DNA of 5,723 nucleotides from Pseudomonadota bacterium. Lineage in GTDB: Bacteria > Pseudomonadota > Alphaproteobacteria > Acetobacterales > Acetobacteraceae. The stretch's first letter is position 1. Each line of letters begins with the position of its first letter. The notes beneath the pieces were generated by a model. That model saw nothing but the letters and a program-made list of their open reading frames with translations. It searched no databases and was not told the DNA's origin. The DNA lies in contig JAJZEG010000372.1 in NCBI GenBank assembly GCA_021828605.1, forward strand, positions 1 through 5,723, in the 5' to 3' direction. Of the stretch, positions 1 through 5,315 are shown piece by piece. The translations under genes were made by a program, and so were the position numbers.

Positions 1-383
<383 letters not shown>

Positions 384-658
384 GGGGGATACGAAGGCTT
401 AGGAAAAATTGGTTAGCAAAATTACAAAAAATAGTGCTTACTTTTTTCCTTTTAATTAGGGGGATTGATCTGAAAAAGTTCGGTTTTTTGCGAAATTTGC
501 AGAGAAACGTCGAGACCTCGGGTACAAGTCGTGATGAATGCCACCGGGGTTTAGATATACCCGCCCCCTTAGGCTCCGGAGACTAGTCATTCTGAGGTCT
601 ATGATTGGTAAGTATAGCAAGTGAAACAATCGGAACGCCGTCCGAGGCATCCTATAGA
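384..658. other. Intergenic stretch without a convincing gene
   Basis: No reading frame here has a believable start, ribosome site or family motif; the 64-codon minus-strand frame at 456-650 looks accidental. Base composition is AT-richer than in murA. A weak possible murA terminator lies at 413-447: TTAGCA and TGCTTA can pair imperfectly across a 16-base loop and six T residues follow at 442-447, but the stem is short and AT-rich. Two palindromes share one base, CTCCGGAG (574-581) and GACTAGTC (581-588); their meaning is unknown. Confidence 0.5.
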
Positions 659-858
659 CTAGCGGGTTATTCGAAGCCTTGACCGGCGATCACAGTAGTG
701 ACTGTAATGCTCCTTGCCATAGATCACTTCGAGCACCCGCCTCACGTGCTGCCATGTCGTTGGGTCAATGTGTTTGTGTTTTTGATATATCTTACCGCCT
801 TGATAACCGTGTTGTAGCCAATCACACAGCCAGCGGCGCGCCCCTGGTTATATGCCAT
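659..858 (-). pseudogene. Small unrecognised gene, apparently frameshifted near its start
   Basis: An ATG at 858-856 lies just behind a purine-rich tract (runs of A and G at about 865-877) that could serve as a ribosome site, 18 bases after the stop of the winged-helix gene. The ATG frame starts MAYNQG but closes after 38 codons. One frame over, the DNA is open from the G run at 841-844 to a TAG at 661-659 and encodes a protein-like sequence rich in Trp, His, Tyr and basic residues, including ARRWLCDWLQHGY, KHIDPTTWQHVRRVLEVIYG and SHYCDRR. Adding one base in the G run joins the two parts into a 66-residue protein. I do not recognise the family. It could be a real small gene broken by an indel, a sequencing error in a homopolymer, or a chance open frame of about 62 codons. 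The position suggests an operon with the gene at 877-1383. Confidence 0.35.
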
Positions 859-876
859 GCCTCGTCCCCCCCTTTT

Positions 877-1383
877 TTATAGATCACTATTAAAAGGCAA
901 TGATTTAATAAATCCGGCAAGACGTTCTGCTTCGCGCTTTGTGAGGTCGGACGGTAACGCAAAGCGAATTTTCTTCGCCGGTCGCAGCAGAAATTCATGT
1001 GTCGCATCATCACTGTTAGCGGCGTCCTCGGCATACTCGGCCTCCTCAAGATCGCTCAACTTCTCCAGGTCAAGCTTAATTGGCACCCCTTCGCCGAGCG
1101 CTGCAGCGGCGAGACTGCGGACACCATACTCCCATACGATTCGAGACTTTAAGCCCTTGCGCCCAACCTTGAACTCACCAGCGCCAGCTTGTGCTAATTC
1201 TCGTAACGTCTTTAAGATTTCGATATAATCCATGTTTGCCAATTGTGCGGCCCGCCGCACGCTGGTTTCAGCAACATCGCGCTTACGTGTTGCGAATGAG
1301 TCCAAAAGAGCTTTAGCGCCTTTATTAGAGGTATAAATTCGCTTAAGTTTATCAGAAAGATCTGCGTCAAGAATTTTAATCAT
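877..1383 (-). CDS. Winged-helix-like DNA-binding protein of unknown role
   Basis: This 168-residue protein has no name that I recognise. Residues about 41-66 (SVRRAAQLANMDYIEILKTLRELAQAG) read as a helix-turn-helix followed by a beta wing at about 69-85 (GEFKVGRKGLKSRIVWE), so a winged-helix DNA-binding fold is likely. An acidic stretch follows at about 106-126 (EKLSDLEEAEYAED, then DD). The C-terminal segment at about 139-164 includes LPSDLTKREAERLAGFIKSLPF, a pattern I associate with uncharacterised proteobacterial proteins, probably a helical oligomerisation or partner-binding element. The ATG at 1383 has an AAGG ribosome site seven bases upstream. An inverted repeat and an AT-rich promoter lie directly upstream, which fits autoregulation. 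A small broken frame follows 18 bases after the stop. Codon use is less GC-biased than in murA, suggesting acquired DNA. The gene call is firm; DNA binding is inferred. Confidence 0.75.
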   Translation of the reverse strand: MIKILDADLSDKLKRIYTSNKGAKALLDSFATRKRDVAETSVRRAAQLANMDYIEILKTLRELAQAGAGEFKVGRKGLKSRIVWEYGVRSLAAAALGEGVPIKLDLEKLSDLEEAEYAEDAANSDDATHEFLLRPAKKIRFALPSDLTKREAERLAGFIKSLPFNSDL

Positions 1384-1401
1384 TTTATAACCTTATGATG
1401 C

Positions 1402-1419
1402 TTTTGTTATGCAACAAAA
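1402..1419. promoter_or_regulatory. Inverted-repeat operator candidate
   Basis: TTTTGTT (1402-1408) and its exact complement AACAAAA (1413-1419) flank a four-base spacer. The repeat sits between the likely -10 box and the ribosome site of the winged-helix gene, over the expected transcription start, the classic position for a repressor. The natural candidate ligand is the product of the gene itself. Because the arms are AT-rich, chance occurrence cannot be excluded. Confidence 0.45.
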
Positions 1420-1421
1420 CA

Positions 1422-1450
1422 TCTATATAACATATAAAAAATATAAACAA
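1422..1450 (-). promoter_or_regulatory. Possible sigma-70 promoter of the winged-helix gene
   Basis: On the minus strand TTGTTT (1450-1445) and TATAGA (1427-1422) are separated by 17 bases and placed about 40 bases before the start codon. Both boxes match the consensus only in part. The surrounding DNA is very AT-rich and carries three ATATAA repeats (1425, 1432, 1441), so other -10 boxes are possible. Confidence 0.35.
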
Positions 1451-1596
1451 CGCTTATAATCCAAAAAATTTGTTTTTTTAAGGCGCGGAGATCTTGAAGG
1501 GCATAGATTTGTCCTCGCTTAGTGCAAAATTATCGAAATAGGCTACCCTTTCCCGTCCGATCGACTGCGCCCGCTTCAGCATCGGCGGTCAATCGC

Positions 1597-1761
1597 GGCG
1601 GCGGGCAATGTTACCGCCGTTGGTGACCGGCAGGATAACCGGCGGGCCGGTCATCGCGTTGAATCATCCGGCGAGGCGATGACAACCAGATGATGCCTCC
1701 GTTGTTCCGGGCCCTGTTTCGGCTCGACATCGACCATGCAAACAAAGTAGCCACGCGCCAT
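1597..1761 (-). pseudogene. mazF-like toxin remnant
   Basis: From the ATG at 1761 the translation begins MARG and continues MVDVEPKQGPEQRRHH, LVVIASPDD, closely following the intact toxin at 2069-2395 (RGDIYMVDLEPTQGLEQHRHRP). It carries one extra codon near the start. Loss of a single T near 1664 shifts the frame, and the shifted frame stops at 1653-1651. If the lost base is restored, reading continues as FNAMTGPPVILPVTNGGNIARR, matching the toxin up to 1597, where similarity ends. The C-terminal half, including the conserved QPR region, is absent. A functional toxin cannot be made from it. Confidence 0.85.
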
Positions 1762-1837
1762 ATCGGCTCGTCACCCATGGCGGGCTGATCCATTTCCGTT
1801 ATTCGGCAGGACGGGGCTGCGAATAGTCCGATGCGGC
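1762..1837 (-). pseudogene. mazE-like antitoxin remnant, C-terminal end only
   Basis: Only the toxin-binding tail of the antitoxin is left. The frame ends DQPAMGDEPI, against DAPAMGDELI in the intact protein. The stop codon is lost: TGA has become TGG, so the frame runs on into the toxin remnant. A net four-base deletion also lies within this piece. The DNA-binding AbrB half, the start and the promoter are missing. Confidence 0.75.
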
Positions 1838-1881
1838 AGCCTTGATCGGTCACGCCCGTGCTTCGCGAAATAGGCGGCCAA

Positions 1882-2042
1882 ACGATGGACGTGCTTTGAG
1901 CCTGCGCGAATCGGCGCCCTTGATGATATCTCTTTCGCCCGTCGGCCTCGTGAACGGCGTAGTATCCATCTTGTTGATCAGGAAATGGAGCACGGTGCTG
2001 CTGCGTGTGGCGACGTGGCGGCGGGAGGGCATGATCGCGTAA
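1882..2042 (-). pseudogene. lysR-like remnant, C-terminal end only
   Basis: The minus-strand translation reads AIMPSRRHVATRSSTVLHFL, then INKMDTTPFTRPTGERD and IKGAD, matching the last 42 or so residues of the LysR protein at 2746-3678. The frame is open with only substitutions, but the stop is lost (TAG changed to a Ser codon), adding 18 residues before the next stop at about 1850. No start codon, DNA-binding domain or ligand-binding core is present. Similarity ends abruptly at 2042, just before the 3' end of the intact toxin gene. Confidence 0.85.
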
Positions 2043-2068
2043 TAGGCGAAACCACAGGTCGTTCGAAC

Positions 2069-2395
2069 CTACGTGAACAATGTAGCGGCCTTTGCCACAA
2101 CCTCATCCATGATTGGCGTGGGAAGGCTTTCCACTTTCCGCCCGTTGCGGGCCTTCAGATCGAGAACGCGAGGCTGATCGCAGCGCACGACCCCGGTTAT
2201 TTTGGTTCCGGCAAGAGGCACGGCGAAGCCTAGGCGGCGGGCAAAGTCACCGCTATTGGTGATTGGCAGAATAACCGGTAGGCCGGTCATCGCGTTGAAT
2301 TCATCCGGCGAGACGATGACAACTGGACGATGGCGGTGCTGTTCCAGGCCCTGCGTCGGCTCGAGATCGACCATGTAAATGTCGCCACGCCTCAT
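2069..2395 (-). CDS. mazF: MazF/PemK-family endoribonuclease toxin (ChpB-like)
   Basis: This 108-residue protein has the usual length and pattern of the MazF/PemK/ChpB toxins, ribosome-independent mRNA interferases that cut single-stranded RNA at short motifs. The motifs run in order: RGDIYMVDLEPTQG (residues 3-16), HRPVVIVSPDEFN (22-34), LPVILPITNSGDFARR (39-54), GVVRCDQPRVLDLKAR (about 68-83) and a helical C-terminus. Arg23 and Thr46 correspond to the catalytic Arg and Thr known from B. subtilis MazF. The ATG at 2395 overlaps the antitoxin stop as ATGA, implying translational coupling and more antitoxin than toxin. The family is clear and ChpB is the closest named relative I recognise. The RNA cleavage motif cannot be read from the sequence. 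A broken second copy lies about 640 bases away. Confidence 0.93.
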   Translation of the reverse strand: MRRGDIYMVDLEPTQGLEQHRHRPVVIVSPDEFNAMTGLPVILPITNSGDFARRLGFAVPLAGTKITGVVRCDQPRVLDLKARNGRKVESLPTPIMDEVVAKAATLFT

Positions 2396-2649
2396 ATCAG
2401 CTCGTCACCCATGGCGGGCGCGTCCACCCATTCCCGTTCTTCCGCAGGCTGGGGCTGCGAATAGTCGGATGCGGCCAGAAGTTCCGCCATCGTGTAGCGG
2501 GGCTTTGCCTGGGGTTCGATGACAAGCCGTCCGTTATCCACAGCCAAGCCGACCTTGGCGCCGGCGAACAAATGCAAAATATCGATCAGCGCCGGGGGTA
2601 TCGCCAGCATGATCGAGCCGCCGACCTTGCGCAGATATGTCGTGTGCAT
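2392..2649 (-). CDS. mazE: MazE/ChpS-like antitoxin with AbrB domain
   Basis: This antitoxin should bind and neutralise the adjacent toxin and repress the operon. The N-terminal half (residues about 5-48, YLRKVGGSIMLAIPPAL to GRLVIEP) is a swapped-hairpin AbrB/MazE DNA-binding domain. The tail (about 50-85, YTMAELLAASDYSQPQP, EREWVDAPAMGDELI) is the acidic, flexible toxin-binding part typical of this group. I chose the ATG at 2649 (85 residues) because AGAGG lies five bases upstream. A GTG at 2655 would add two residues but would overlap that ribosome site. The stop overlaps the toxin start by four bases. A near-consensus promoter and a palindrome lie just upstream. Confidence 0.92.
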   Translation of the reverse strand: MHTTYLRKVGGSIMLAIPPALIDILHLFAGAKVGLAVDNGRLVIEPQAKPRYTMAELLAASDYSQPQPAEEREWVDAPAMGDELI

Positions 2650-2664
2650 GCTCACCTCTAATAG

Positions 2665-2685
2665 TTATATAGAAGTATAATATAA
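2665..2685. promoter_or_regulatory. Operator candidate over the mazEF -10 box
   Basis: TTATAT (2665-2670) and ATATAA (2680-2685) form an inverted repeat with a nine-base spacer that contains the -10 box. MazE-type antitoxins commonly bind AT-rich palindromes overlapping their own promoter, so this is the best candidate site. The low complexity of the arms lowers certainty. Confidence 0.45.
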
Positions 2686-2702
2686 TTGGCTGGTCGTTTC
2701 AA
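2674..2702 (-). promoter_or_regulatory. Sigma-70-type promoter of the mazE-mazF operon
   Basis: On the minus strand TTGAAA (2702-2697) and TATACT (2679-2674) each match the consensus in five of six positions, with the ideal 17-base spacer. The start codon is 25 bases further on. This is the best-matching housekeeping promoter in the window. Confidence 0.75.
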
Positions 2703-2745
2703 TGCATTTTGGGATGCACAACGATTGGCGTGCTTTGGGCCTGCC

Positions 2746-3678
2746 CTAATCAGCCCCCTTGATCGGATCGATCTCGCCGGTCGGCCTGGTGAAAGGCGTG
2801 GTTTCCAGCTCGTTGATCAGGAAATCGAGCACGGCGCGGGTGCGCGGGGCGACGTGGCGGCGGGAGGGCATGATCGCGTAAAGCGGCACGCGGGCGGGTT
2901 CGTGATGGGACATCAGCAAGGTCAGGCAGCCGGATTCGATGTCATCGACCACGCTGACGCGCGGCAGCAAAGCGATGCCGGACCCGGCGCGGGCGGCGCG
3001 GCGGACGGCTTCGCTGCTATCGACCTGAAACCGGCCTTGCACGGAAACGGTTTGCTCGCCGGATGGGGTGGAAAAGCGCCAATTATTTTCCACGCCGGGG
3101 CGGCTATACACAATACATTCATGGTTCAGCAGATCGGTCGGTCGGTGCGGGGCGCCATAGCGCGCGAGATAGTCAGGGGACGCGACCAATGCCGAGGCGA
3201 CGAGGCCGAGGCGGCGGGTGATCAGGCTCGATTGGGATGATTGGGTGATCGCGATCACCAGATCGAGCGCTTCCTCGACCAGATCGAAATTGCCGTCGCG
3301 CAATTTCAGATCGAGCGCCAGAAGCGGATAGGCGGCGAACAACGCATTCAGGCGGCGCGCCATATAAATGCCGAGCGAGGTCGGCACGCCAACGCGCACC
3401 CGACCGCTCGGGGTGGTTTGGTTGGCGCCGATGCTTTCGGCGGCGGCTTCGAGCGATTCGAGGATGGCGCGGGCATGCGGCAACAGGGCCTGGCCGTCTT
3501 CGGTGAGGTGCAAATGGCGGGTGGTGCGTTGCACCAGCCGCACACCAAGCAAATCTTCGAGGGCGGAAATATGGCGCGACACCATCGGTTGCGAGGTTTT
3601 CAGGTCGCGCGCGACCGCAGAAAACGAGCCGCGTTCGGCGACGCGGACGAAGGTGGTGTAGAGGGCTAATTGATCCAT
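2746..3678 (-). CDS. LysR-family transcriptional regulator
   Basis: This 310-residue protein has the standard LysR length and layout. Residues 1-60 form the winged helix-turn-helix (FVRVAERGSFSAVARDLKTS, PMVSRHISALEDLLGVRLVQ, RTTRHLHLTEDGQALL). The effector-binding domain spans about 92-295, beginning GRVRVGVPTSLGIYMARRL, with the late motifs GSGIALLPRVSVVDD and YAIMPSRRHVAPRTRAVLDFL. The sequence resembles the CrgA-like subgroup, but the inducer and targets cannot be inferred. The ATG at 3678 has GAAGG at seven to eight bases. LysR genes often control a divergent neighbour, but here the upstream gene points the same way, so no target is implied. The last 16 residues beyond the family's usual end (TRPTGEIDPIKGAD) are also present in the decayed copy. 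Confidence 0.95.
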   Translation of the reverse strand: MDQLALYTTFVRVAERGSFSAVARDLKTSQPMVSRHISALEDLLGVRLVQRTTRHLHLTEDGQALLPHARAILESLEAAAESIGANQTTPSGRVRVGVPTSLGIYMARRLNALFAAYPLLALDLKLRDGNFDLVEEALDLVIAITQSSQSSLITRRLGLVASALVASPDYLARYGAPHRPTDLLNHECIVYSRPGVENNWRFSTPSGEQTVSVQGRFQVDSSEAVRRAARAGSGIALLPRVSVVDDIESGCLTLLMSHHEPARVPLYAIMPSRRHVAPRTRAVLDFLINELETTPFTRPTGEIDPIKGAD

Positions 3679-3698
3679 CAGAGTGCCTTCATCCGCCT

Positions 3699-3726
3699 AT
3701 TATGTACCAAGTTAGCGAACAGGCAA
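3699..3726 (-). promoter_or_regulatory. Possible promoter of the LysR gene
   Basis: On the minus strand TTGCCT (3726-3721) and CATAAT (3704-3699) are 16 bases apart, about 20 bases before the start codon. The -10 box matches five of six positions. The -35 box overlaps the T-tract of the heat-shock gene terminator, so the two signals are packed together. Confidence 0.5.
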
Positions 3727-3750
3727 AAGGCCCGGGGCGAACCCCGAGCC
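3725..3750 (-). terminator. Rho-independent terminator of the heat-shock gene
   Basis: On the minus strand GGCTCGGGG and CCCCGGGCC pair over nine base pairs (one G-U) around a TTCG tetraloop, followed at once by four T residues. It starts 18 bases after the heat-shock stop codon. The stem and loop are strong, but the T-tract is short. Confidence 0.8.
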
Positions 3751-3768
3751 TTGCTCAGCCGTGCGAGG

Positions 3769-4236
3769 TTAGGCGGCCTGCGCCGTGGTATCGTTGCTGA
3801 TGGTATTGACCGGTCGCGGCGTGGCACTGGTGATGCTGATCCGACGCGGTTTCAGCGCCTCGGGGATCACCCGCTTCAGCGCCACATGCAGCAGACCGTT
3901 TTCCAACGACGCGCCATCGACGACCATGTGATCGGCCAGCACGAAACGCCGCTCGAACGCGCGTGCGGCGATACCGCGATACAGGGTTTCGCCCTGGCTG
4001 GTCTCGGGGGTGAGTTTACCGCTGATCACCAGGGTGTTTTCCTTGACCACCAAATCAATATCCTCGGCGCGGAAACCGGCCACCGCCATGGTAATGCGGT
4101 AATCCTCGGTGCTGAGTTTTTCGATGTTGTAGGGGGGATAGCCATTGACCGGGGCGTCCGGCAATTGATCGAGCATGGCCGCGACGCGGTCAAAGCCAAT
4201 GGCTGTACGGAATAAAGGTGAGAAATCGAGTGTCAT
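3769..4236 (-). CDS. ibpA: IbpA-type small heat-shock protein (Hsp20)
   Basis: This ATP-independent chaperone holds unfolding proteins in the cytoplasm for later refolding by the DnaK/ClpB machinery. It has 155 residues. A short N-terminal arm (MTLDFSPLFRTAIGFDRVA) is followed by the alpha-crystallin domain at about 35-133: PPYNIEKLSTEDYRITMAVAGF, LVISGKL, LYRGIAARAFERRFVLAD, GASLENGLLHVALKRVIPEA. The IXI anchor ISI (133-135) is present, with a polar tail ending TAQAA. Motif for motif it follows E. coli IbpA/IbpB. A longer frame could begin at 4335, but the ATG at 4236 is right: it has a perfect AGGAGGT ribosome site four bases away and starts the family sequence. The gene has its own heat-shock promoter, a thermometer-like leader and a terminator, so it is monocistronic. 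The symbol is by similarity; alphaproteobacteria often carry several such genes. Confidence 0.94.
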   Translation of the reverse strand: MTLDFSPLFRTAIGFDRVAAMLDQLPDAPVNGYPPYNIEKLSTEDYRITMAVAGFRAEDIDLVVKENTLVISGKLTPETSQGETLYRGIAARAFERRFVLADHMVVDGASLENGLLHVALKRVIPEALKPRRISITSATPRPVNTISNDTTAQAA

Positions 4237-4239
4237 AAC

Positions 4240-4326
4240 AACCTCCTGATTGAAGCAAGGTTTGCGCCGACCTGTCATGATGACCAGCCCGACGCGGCGA
4301 AAAAAGGACCCCGAAGGCATCCTTCG
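4240..4326 (-). promoter_or_regulatory. ROSE-like RNA thermometer leader of the small heat-shock gene
   Basis: The untranslated leader can form three hairpins on the minus strand. The first has CGAAGG and CCTTCG (4326-4312) around ATG. The second is closed by CGCCG and CGGCG (4299-4265), with GTCAT/ATGAC inside. The third (4262-4240) masks the ribosome site: AACCTT pairs with GAGGTT, one G is bulged, CT pairs with AG, and the loop is TCAATC. The strand facing the AGGA of the ribosome site reads TTGCT, matching the conserved UYGCU of ROSE elements, including the unpaired G. ROSE elements melt on heating and free the ribosome site of small heat-shock genes, mainly in alpha- and gammaproteobacteria. 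The match is structural and by eye. Confidence 0.75.
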
Positions 4327-4333
4327 CTCAATC

Positions 4334-4362
4334 ATAAAGGGTGGGGCGCCGGGCGTTTCAAG
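4334..4362 (-). promoter_or_regulatory. Sigma-32-like heat-shock promoter
   Basis: On the minus strand a perfect -35 box CTTGAAA (4362-4356) is followed after 14 bases by CCCTTTAT (4341-4334), which fits the heat-shock -10 pattern CCCCATNT at five of seven fixed positions. Transcription would start near 4327, where the leader hairpins begin, giving a leader of about 90 bases. The -35 box falls in the loop of the rpmE terminator hairpin. Confidence 0.65.
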
Positions 4363-4372
4363 AGCCCGGCGC
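4346..4372 (-). terminator. rpmE: Hairpin terminator behind rpmE
   Basis: GCGCCGGGC (4346-4354) and GCCCGGCGC (4364-4372) form a perfect nine-base-pair stem around a nine-base loop, starting 13 bases after the rpmE stop. No good T-tract follows (CCCACCCTTTATG), so termination may be partial or need help. Confidence 0.55.
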
Positions 4373-4385
4373 GGTGGCTCGAAAA

Positions 4386-4613
4386 TTATTTGGTGCGCGC
4401 GCCGATCGAGGCGAAGCGCTTGTTGAACTTCGCGACCTGGCCGCCCGTATCAACGAGGCGGGTCTGGCCGGTCCAAGCCGGATGGGATTTCGGATCGATA
4501 TCAAGGCGCAGCGTGTCGCCGGCTTTACCGTAGCAGGAACGGGTTTTGAATTCCGTGCCATCGGTCATGATGATGTTGATTTCGTGATAGGTGGGGTGAA
4601 TATTCGGTTTCAT
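4386..4613 (-). CDS. rpmE: 50S ribosomal protein L31
   Basis: L31 sits on the large ribosomal subunit at the bridge to the small subunit. The 75 residues carry the whole family pattern: [50 protein letters not shown]. Only one Cys (residue 27) is present, so this is the alphaproteobacterial form without the zinc-binding CxxC pair. The ATG at 4613 has AGGAG seven to eight bases upstream and overlaps the stop of the glycosylase gene by four bases (ATGA), so the two are probably co-transcribed and coupled. The short tail ASIGARTK extends slightly beyond the common ending. Confidence 0.96.
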   Translation of the reverse strand: MKPNIHPTYHEINIIMTDGTEFKTRSCYGKAGDTLRLDIDPKSHPAWTGQTRLVDTGGQVAKFNKRFASIGARTK

Positions 4614-5311
4614 CGCTCGCTCCTGGGATTGCCCGATACCGACCGGGCAGAAGCCGGGGACTTAGCTTGTTGGGTGGCGATAGGCAAGGTTGGCGGGATT
4701 TTTTTGGCCGCGTCGGCGGCGCGCCACAAATACCAGGCGGCGGTGCTGCGATAGGGCGCGAAGGCCTCGCCAATAATCGCGAAATCGCGGGGTTTGGGTT
4801 GGGTGGGCAAAGCGTGGAGCAGGCGGTAGCCCTCGCGCACCCCGAAATCATCGACCGGGAAAATATCGGGGCGGCCCAGAGTGAAAATCAACAGCATCTC
4901 GACGGTCCAGCGCCCGACGCCGCGCACGGCGCAGAGCCGTTCGATCAAAGCGGCATCGCTCATTCGGGCAGCAGCGCGGCGGGTCGGGATGATGCCGCTC
5001 AGGCTATGGCGGGCGATATCATGCAGGGCCGCGATTTTGGCGCCCGAGAAGCCGCAGGCGCGCAGGGTGGTTTCCGACAGCGACAGCAAGTGGCCCGGAT
5101 CAGGGCAGGCGCCGTCATGATGGGCGTAGAGCCGGTCGAGAATGGTTTGCGCAGCGCGACCATGCAATTGTTGATGGGCGATGGCGGAAACCAGGGCGGC
5201 GTAGGGCTCGCGGGTGCGATCGGGTTGCAGGGTGCAGGGGCCGATGGCGCGAATGTGGGCGCCAAGGACGGGATCGACGGCGGTGAGATGGGCGCGAGCG
5301 AGGCGGGACAT
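4610..5311 (-). CDS. AlkA-like DNA-3-methyladenine glycosylase (HhH-GPD superfamily)
   Basis: This base-excision repair enzyme should remove alkylated purines such as 3-methyladenine from DNA, leaving abasic sites. The 233-residue protein has the family marks: [13 protein letters not shown] (about 42-54), the helix-hairpin-helix [18 protein letters not shown] (126-143), then [12 protein letters not shown] (151-162), in which Asp155 corresponds to the catalytic Asp238 of E. coli AlkA, and [10 protein letters not shown] near the end of the fold. It lacks the N-terminal domain of E. coli AlkA, like many shorter bacterial relatives. After about residue 203 comes a low-complexity polar tail of roughly 30 residues which runs into the rpmE start, so the tail may be a late extension. 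The ATG at 5311 lies four bases after the stop of the upstream membrane-protein gene and has no clear ribosome site, so translation probably depends on coupling. Confidence 0.92.
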   Translation of the reverse strand: MSRLARAHLTAVDPVLGAHIRAIGPCTLQPDRTREPYAALVSAIAHQQLHGRAAQTILDRLYAHHDGACPDPGHLLSLSETTLRACGFSGAKIAALHDIARHSLSGIIPTRRAAARMSDAALIERLCAVRGVGRWTVEMLLIFTLGRPDIFPVDDFGVREGYRLLHALPTQPKPRDFAIIGEAFAPYRSTAAWYLWRAADAAKKIPPTLPIATQQAKSPASARSVSGNPRSER

Positions 5312-5315
5312 CGGA

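Larger units (their letters stand above)
1597..2042. repeat. Decayed copy of the mazF-mazE-lysR segment
   Basis: This block repeats the downstream segment 2233-2881 in the same order and orientation. The mazF part pairs with a shift of about 636 bases. The lysR part (1882-2042 against 2721-2881) aligns without gaps over 161 bases, with about 26 mismatches by hand count. About 200 bases, covering most of mazE and its promoter, are missing between 1837 and 1882. The copy also lacks the last part of mazF and all but the 3' end of lysR. It is an old, partly deleted duplication, or a leftover of a related allele. Confidence 0.85.
2233..2881. repeat. Intact partner of the decayed duplicate
   Basis: This segment covers the 5' half of mazF, all of mazE with its promoter, and the last 45 or so codons of lysR. 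It is the counterpart of the remnant at 1597-2042. The 33 bases nearest the right end (about 2849-2881) are identical in both copies, while the rest has scattered mismatches and deletions. Confidence 0.8.

Noticed and set aside
456..650. Minus-strand frame of 64 codons below the broken small gene
   Set aside because: No ribosome site, no motif and irregular codon use; it looks accidental.
719..888. Ten-base direct repeat ATAGATCACT at 719-728 and 879-888 as possible insertion-site duplication
   Set aside because: There are only two copies, with no terminal inverted repeats and no transposase between them; chance is a sufficient explanation.
384..1596. CRISPR array, tRNA, integrase or transposase in the AT-rich stretch
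   Set aside because: I looked for regular repeats, cloverleaf sequence and recombinase motifs on both strands and found none.
1611..1853. Minus-strand frame of 80 codons over the duplicated block
   Set aside because: It is a readthrough of the antitoxin remnant after stop loss into a wrong frame of the toxin remnant, not a new gene.
2686..3240. Long plus-strand open frame opposite lysR
   Set aside because: It lies antisense to the clear LysR gene, has no ribosome site or family motif, and is explained by GC-rich third positions on the other strand.
4237..4335. Longer N-terminus for the small heat-shock protein
   Set aside because: The added 33 residues fit no family member, overlap the leader hairpins and ignore the perfect ribosome site before the ATG at 4236.
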